A stretch of DNA of 64,000 nucleotides from CAYVQA01 sp045119035 (GTDB lineage: Bacteria > Bacillota_I > Bacilli_A > ML615J-28 > CAG-313), in assembly GCA_045119035.1 (NCBI GenBank), contig JBGVCU010000034.1:1-64000 (forward strand), given 5' to 3'. The notes beneath the pieces are model-generated. The model saw only the letters and a list, made by a program, of their open reading frames with translations, did not search any database and was not told the origin of the DNA. Below are positions 62,332-64,000 of the stretch, piece by piece (within the stretch, counting starts at the first letter, position 1; every line of letters starts with the position of its first letter). The translations under genes were made by a program, and so were the position numbers.

Positions 62332-62357
62332 GACTGTTAATATATATATTAACAGTC
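62332..62357 (-). terminator. Terminator of the TrpYZ-like ABC operon
   Basis: A perfect 11-bp stem, GACTGTTAATA with TATTAACAGTC, a TATA loop and six T on the minus strand, 8 bases after the ATPase stop. Confidence 0.88.
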
Positions 62358-62364
62358 ATATTTG

Positions 62365-63156
62365 TTAAAATAACATTTTATCTGAAACAGTTGTTCCACT
62401 ATTTTCAAATTTTTGAAGTAAATCTTCAATTGTTAGATTAGCTTTTTCTTCACCACTAATATCTAAAACTAAGTTACCTTCACTTAACATTATTAATCTA
62501 TTACCATATTTAATAGCATCCTTCATGTTATGAGTAATCATTAAAGTTGTAAGGTTGTTTTCTTTAACAACTCTTTCTGTTAAATCAAGTACTTTATTTG
62601 CTGTTTTTGGATCAAGTGCAGCTGTGTGTTCATCAAGTAATAATACTTTAGGTTTTACAAATGTAGCCATAAGTAATGTTAATGCTTGACGTTGTCCCCC
62701 TGATAAAAGTCCAACTTTTTGTTCAAGACGCGTTTCAAGACCTAAATTTAATCCTTGGATAAGTTTTAAAAATTCAGAGTTATTTTCTTTACTAAATCCC
62801 CATTTAAGAGTAGGTTTTTTACATCTACGAGAAGCAAGTTCTAAGTTTTCTAAAATTGACATATTTGGAGCAGTTCCCATTAATGGATCTTGGAATACTC
62901 TACCTAAGTACTTAGCTCTTTTATGTTCTGGCATATTAGTTACGTTATTTTGATCAATATATATTTGTCCCCCATCAGGTTCAAACACACCAGATATCAT
63001 ATTCATAAGAGTTGATTTACCACTTCCATTACCACCAATAATTGTAACAAAGTCTCCTTCTTTGATGTGAATTGATACGTTATTCAAAGCTATCTTTTGA
63101 TTTTCAATTCCTTCTTCTTTATTAAATATTTTAGTTAGATTTTCAATTTTAAGCAT
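62365..63156 (-). CDS. ABC transporter ATP-binding protein, TrpZ/COG1101-like
   Basis: A 263-residue ABC ATPase with Walker A GGNGSGKST (about residues 40-48), the family-typical RVFQDPLMGTAPNMS (about 86-100), signature LLSGGQRQAL and Walker B LLLDEHTAAL, in which His replaces the usual Pro after Asp-Glu. This subfamily pairs with COG4120 permeases and COG2984 binding proteins to import amino acids (tryptophan or tyrosine in streptococci). It overlaps the permease gene by 8 bases. Confidence 0.88.
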   Translation of the reverse strand: MLKIENLTKIFNKEEGIENQKIALNNVSIHIKEGDFVTIIGGNGSGKSTLMNMISGVFEPDGGQIYIDQNNVTNMPEHKRAKYLGRVFQDPLMGTAPNMSILENLELASRRCKKPTLKWGFSKENNSEFLKLIQGLNLGLETRLEQKVGLLSGGQRQALTLLMATFVKPKVLLLDEHTAALDPKTANKVLDLTERVVKENNLTTLMITHNMKDAIKYGNRLIMLSEGNLVLDISGEEKANLTIEDLLQKFENSGTTVSDKMLF

Positions 63157-64000
63157 TGTTTTTACCTGCTTTCTTAAATAATTTAGATCTAATTAAAGGG
63201 AAGGCTAGAATTACTGCAAGCATAATTGCAATTAATAGATTTAAGAAATGATCTACTCTTAAATAAATTGCAAATTGCTTAATAATAAAGAATATAATAG
63301 CACCAATAATAATTGAAATTAATGATACTTTAAATGAACGTTTTCTACCAAAAATAATTTCTCCAAGAATAATTGCAGCAAGTCCAATTACAATAGCTCC
63401 TCTTCCGCTTTCAGTCATTGCATTTGATGCATCTTGAGCAAAAAGTGCACCACTTAAAGCAATTAGTCCATTACTTAACATTAAACCTAGAATAATCATA
63501 AAGTCTGTATCAATACCTTGAGCTCTAGCCATTTTTGGATTATTACCAGTAGCACGCACACTCATTCCAATTTCAGTTCCAAATAGCCAATATATTAAAC
63601 CTGAAACAATTAATAAAATAAATAAACTTACAATAATAGTTACTATTTTAATTCCATATCTAGTTTGAATCCCAATAGCAGAATATACAGGTTTTAAAAT
63701 TTTATTAAAAATTGTATAAATAGTTTCATCAATTGGAAGTGTTGACATTGCATTAACATTACTACTTGAAAAACCTAAAATAACTAAGTTAATTGAAGAT
63801 AGTGCAGTCATTGTAATAATACCGGATAATATTGCAGGAATTTTTAATTTTGTATGTAAAAATCCAGTTAATAAACCTCCAACACATCCGCCAATAAATG
63901 CACAAATTGTAGCAATAATCGGACTAACTCCAGCAAAAATTAATATGGCAGCAATACATCCACCAAGTGGAAAAGTACCTTCAATACTAAGATCTGCTAC
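63149..64000 (-). CDS. ABC transporter permease, TrpY/COG4120-like (partial)
   Basis: The reading frame on the minus strand enters from the right edge and continues for 284 codons, so the gene is partial at its 5' end. The visible start is VADLSIEGTFPLGGC, matching the conserved membrane loop ADLSIDG-(S/T)-F-P-L-G of COG4120 permeases. About seven hydrophobic helices follow, with the EAA-like cytoplasmic loop GTEIGMSVRATGNNPKMARAQ. It forms the channel with the ATPase next to it; the binding protein gene would be upstream outside the window. Confidence 0.9.
   Translation of the reverse strand, partial: VADLSIEGTFPLGGCIAAILIFAGVSPIIATICAFIGGCVGGLLTGFLHTKLKIPAILSGIITMTALSSINLVILGFSSSNVNAMSTLPIDETIYTIFNKILKPVYSAIGIQTRYGIKIVTIIVSLFILLIVSGLIYWLFGTEIGMSVRATGNNPKMARAQGIDTDFMIILGLMLSNGLIALSGALFAQDASNAMTESGRGAIVIGLAAIILGEIIFGRKRSFKVSLISIIIGAIIFFIIKQFAIYLRVDHFLNLLIAIMLAVILAFPLIRSKLFKKAGKNNA

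Overview
This is a very AT-rich, gene-dense window from a low-GC Gram-positive bacterium (Bacillota/Mycoplasmatota side of the tree). The sequence shows lipoprotein signal peptides, consensus TTGACA/TATAAT promoters, AGGAGG ribosome sites, AddAB in place of RecBCD, DegV, an EFR1 ferredoxin, TraX and BspA-type surface proteins. Together these suggest an uncultured, gut-type Bacilli/RF39/Acholeplasma-like lineage; that placement is inference. TGA is a true stop (it ends addB and the DUF2791 ATPase gene in ATGA overlaps), so the code is table 11, not the mycoplasma code.

Layout. 1-3.1 kb: a transposase tail at the edge, then a zinc uptake operon zur-znuA-znuC-znuB with a 23-bp palindromic operator. 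3.2-10 kb: a half-size EamA transporter and an addB-addA-HAD phosphatase operon. 10-15.1 kb: an accessory patch of secreted proteins formed by tandem duplication (a metalloprotease-like protein, two lipoprotein paralogues, one lipoprotein pseudogene, one protease 3' remnant). 15-17 kb: an unknown membrane protein and yebC.

17.1-23.1 kb: the most interesting block, a four-gene operon coding for a TerB-N/TerB-C protein, a BrxD-like (DUF2791) ATPase, an Lhr-like (BrxHI-like) helicase and an unrecognised 321-residue protein. It looks like a stand-alone relative of part of type 2 BREX, without methylase, PglZ or other BREX genes in view. Next comes folT behind a tetrahydrofolate riboswitch.

24-36.6 kb: a FAD oxidoreductase, DegV, an amidase lipoprotein, a MacB-like ABC exporter, a probable degenerate nucleotidyltransferase-fold protein, a second ABC fusion whose ATPase motifs are nearly all lost, and speB-speA for putrescine synthesis. 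36.7-43.8 kb: a CotH-kinase lipoprotein with CBM26-like modules, a glutamine synthetase, a GH31 alpha-glucosidase, and a DinJ/YafQ locus whose toxin gene has a stop codon at codon 12. 43.9-50.2 kb: a DUF975 protein, rpsD with a structured leader, a BspA-like protein, and pgk-tpiA.

50.3-54.3 kb: a compact glmS-glmM-glmU-like operon for UDP-GlcNAc precursors, in which the GlmU-like protein keeps the acetyltransferase half but not the uridylyltransferase half. 54.2-64 kb: an EamA transporter, an AlkD-like protein, a von Willebrand A lipoprotein, TraX, a membrane-bound XRE regulator with a DUF4097 domain, a PP-loop ATPase paired with a flavodoxin-ferredoxin, and an ABC importer of the TrpXYZ type running off the right edge. 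Most genes lie on the minus strand and end in clear intrinsic terminators, which separate the transcription units well. No tRNA, 5S/16S/23S rRNA, CRISPR array or replication origin was seen.
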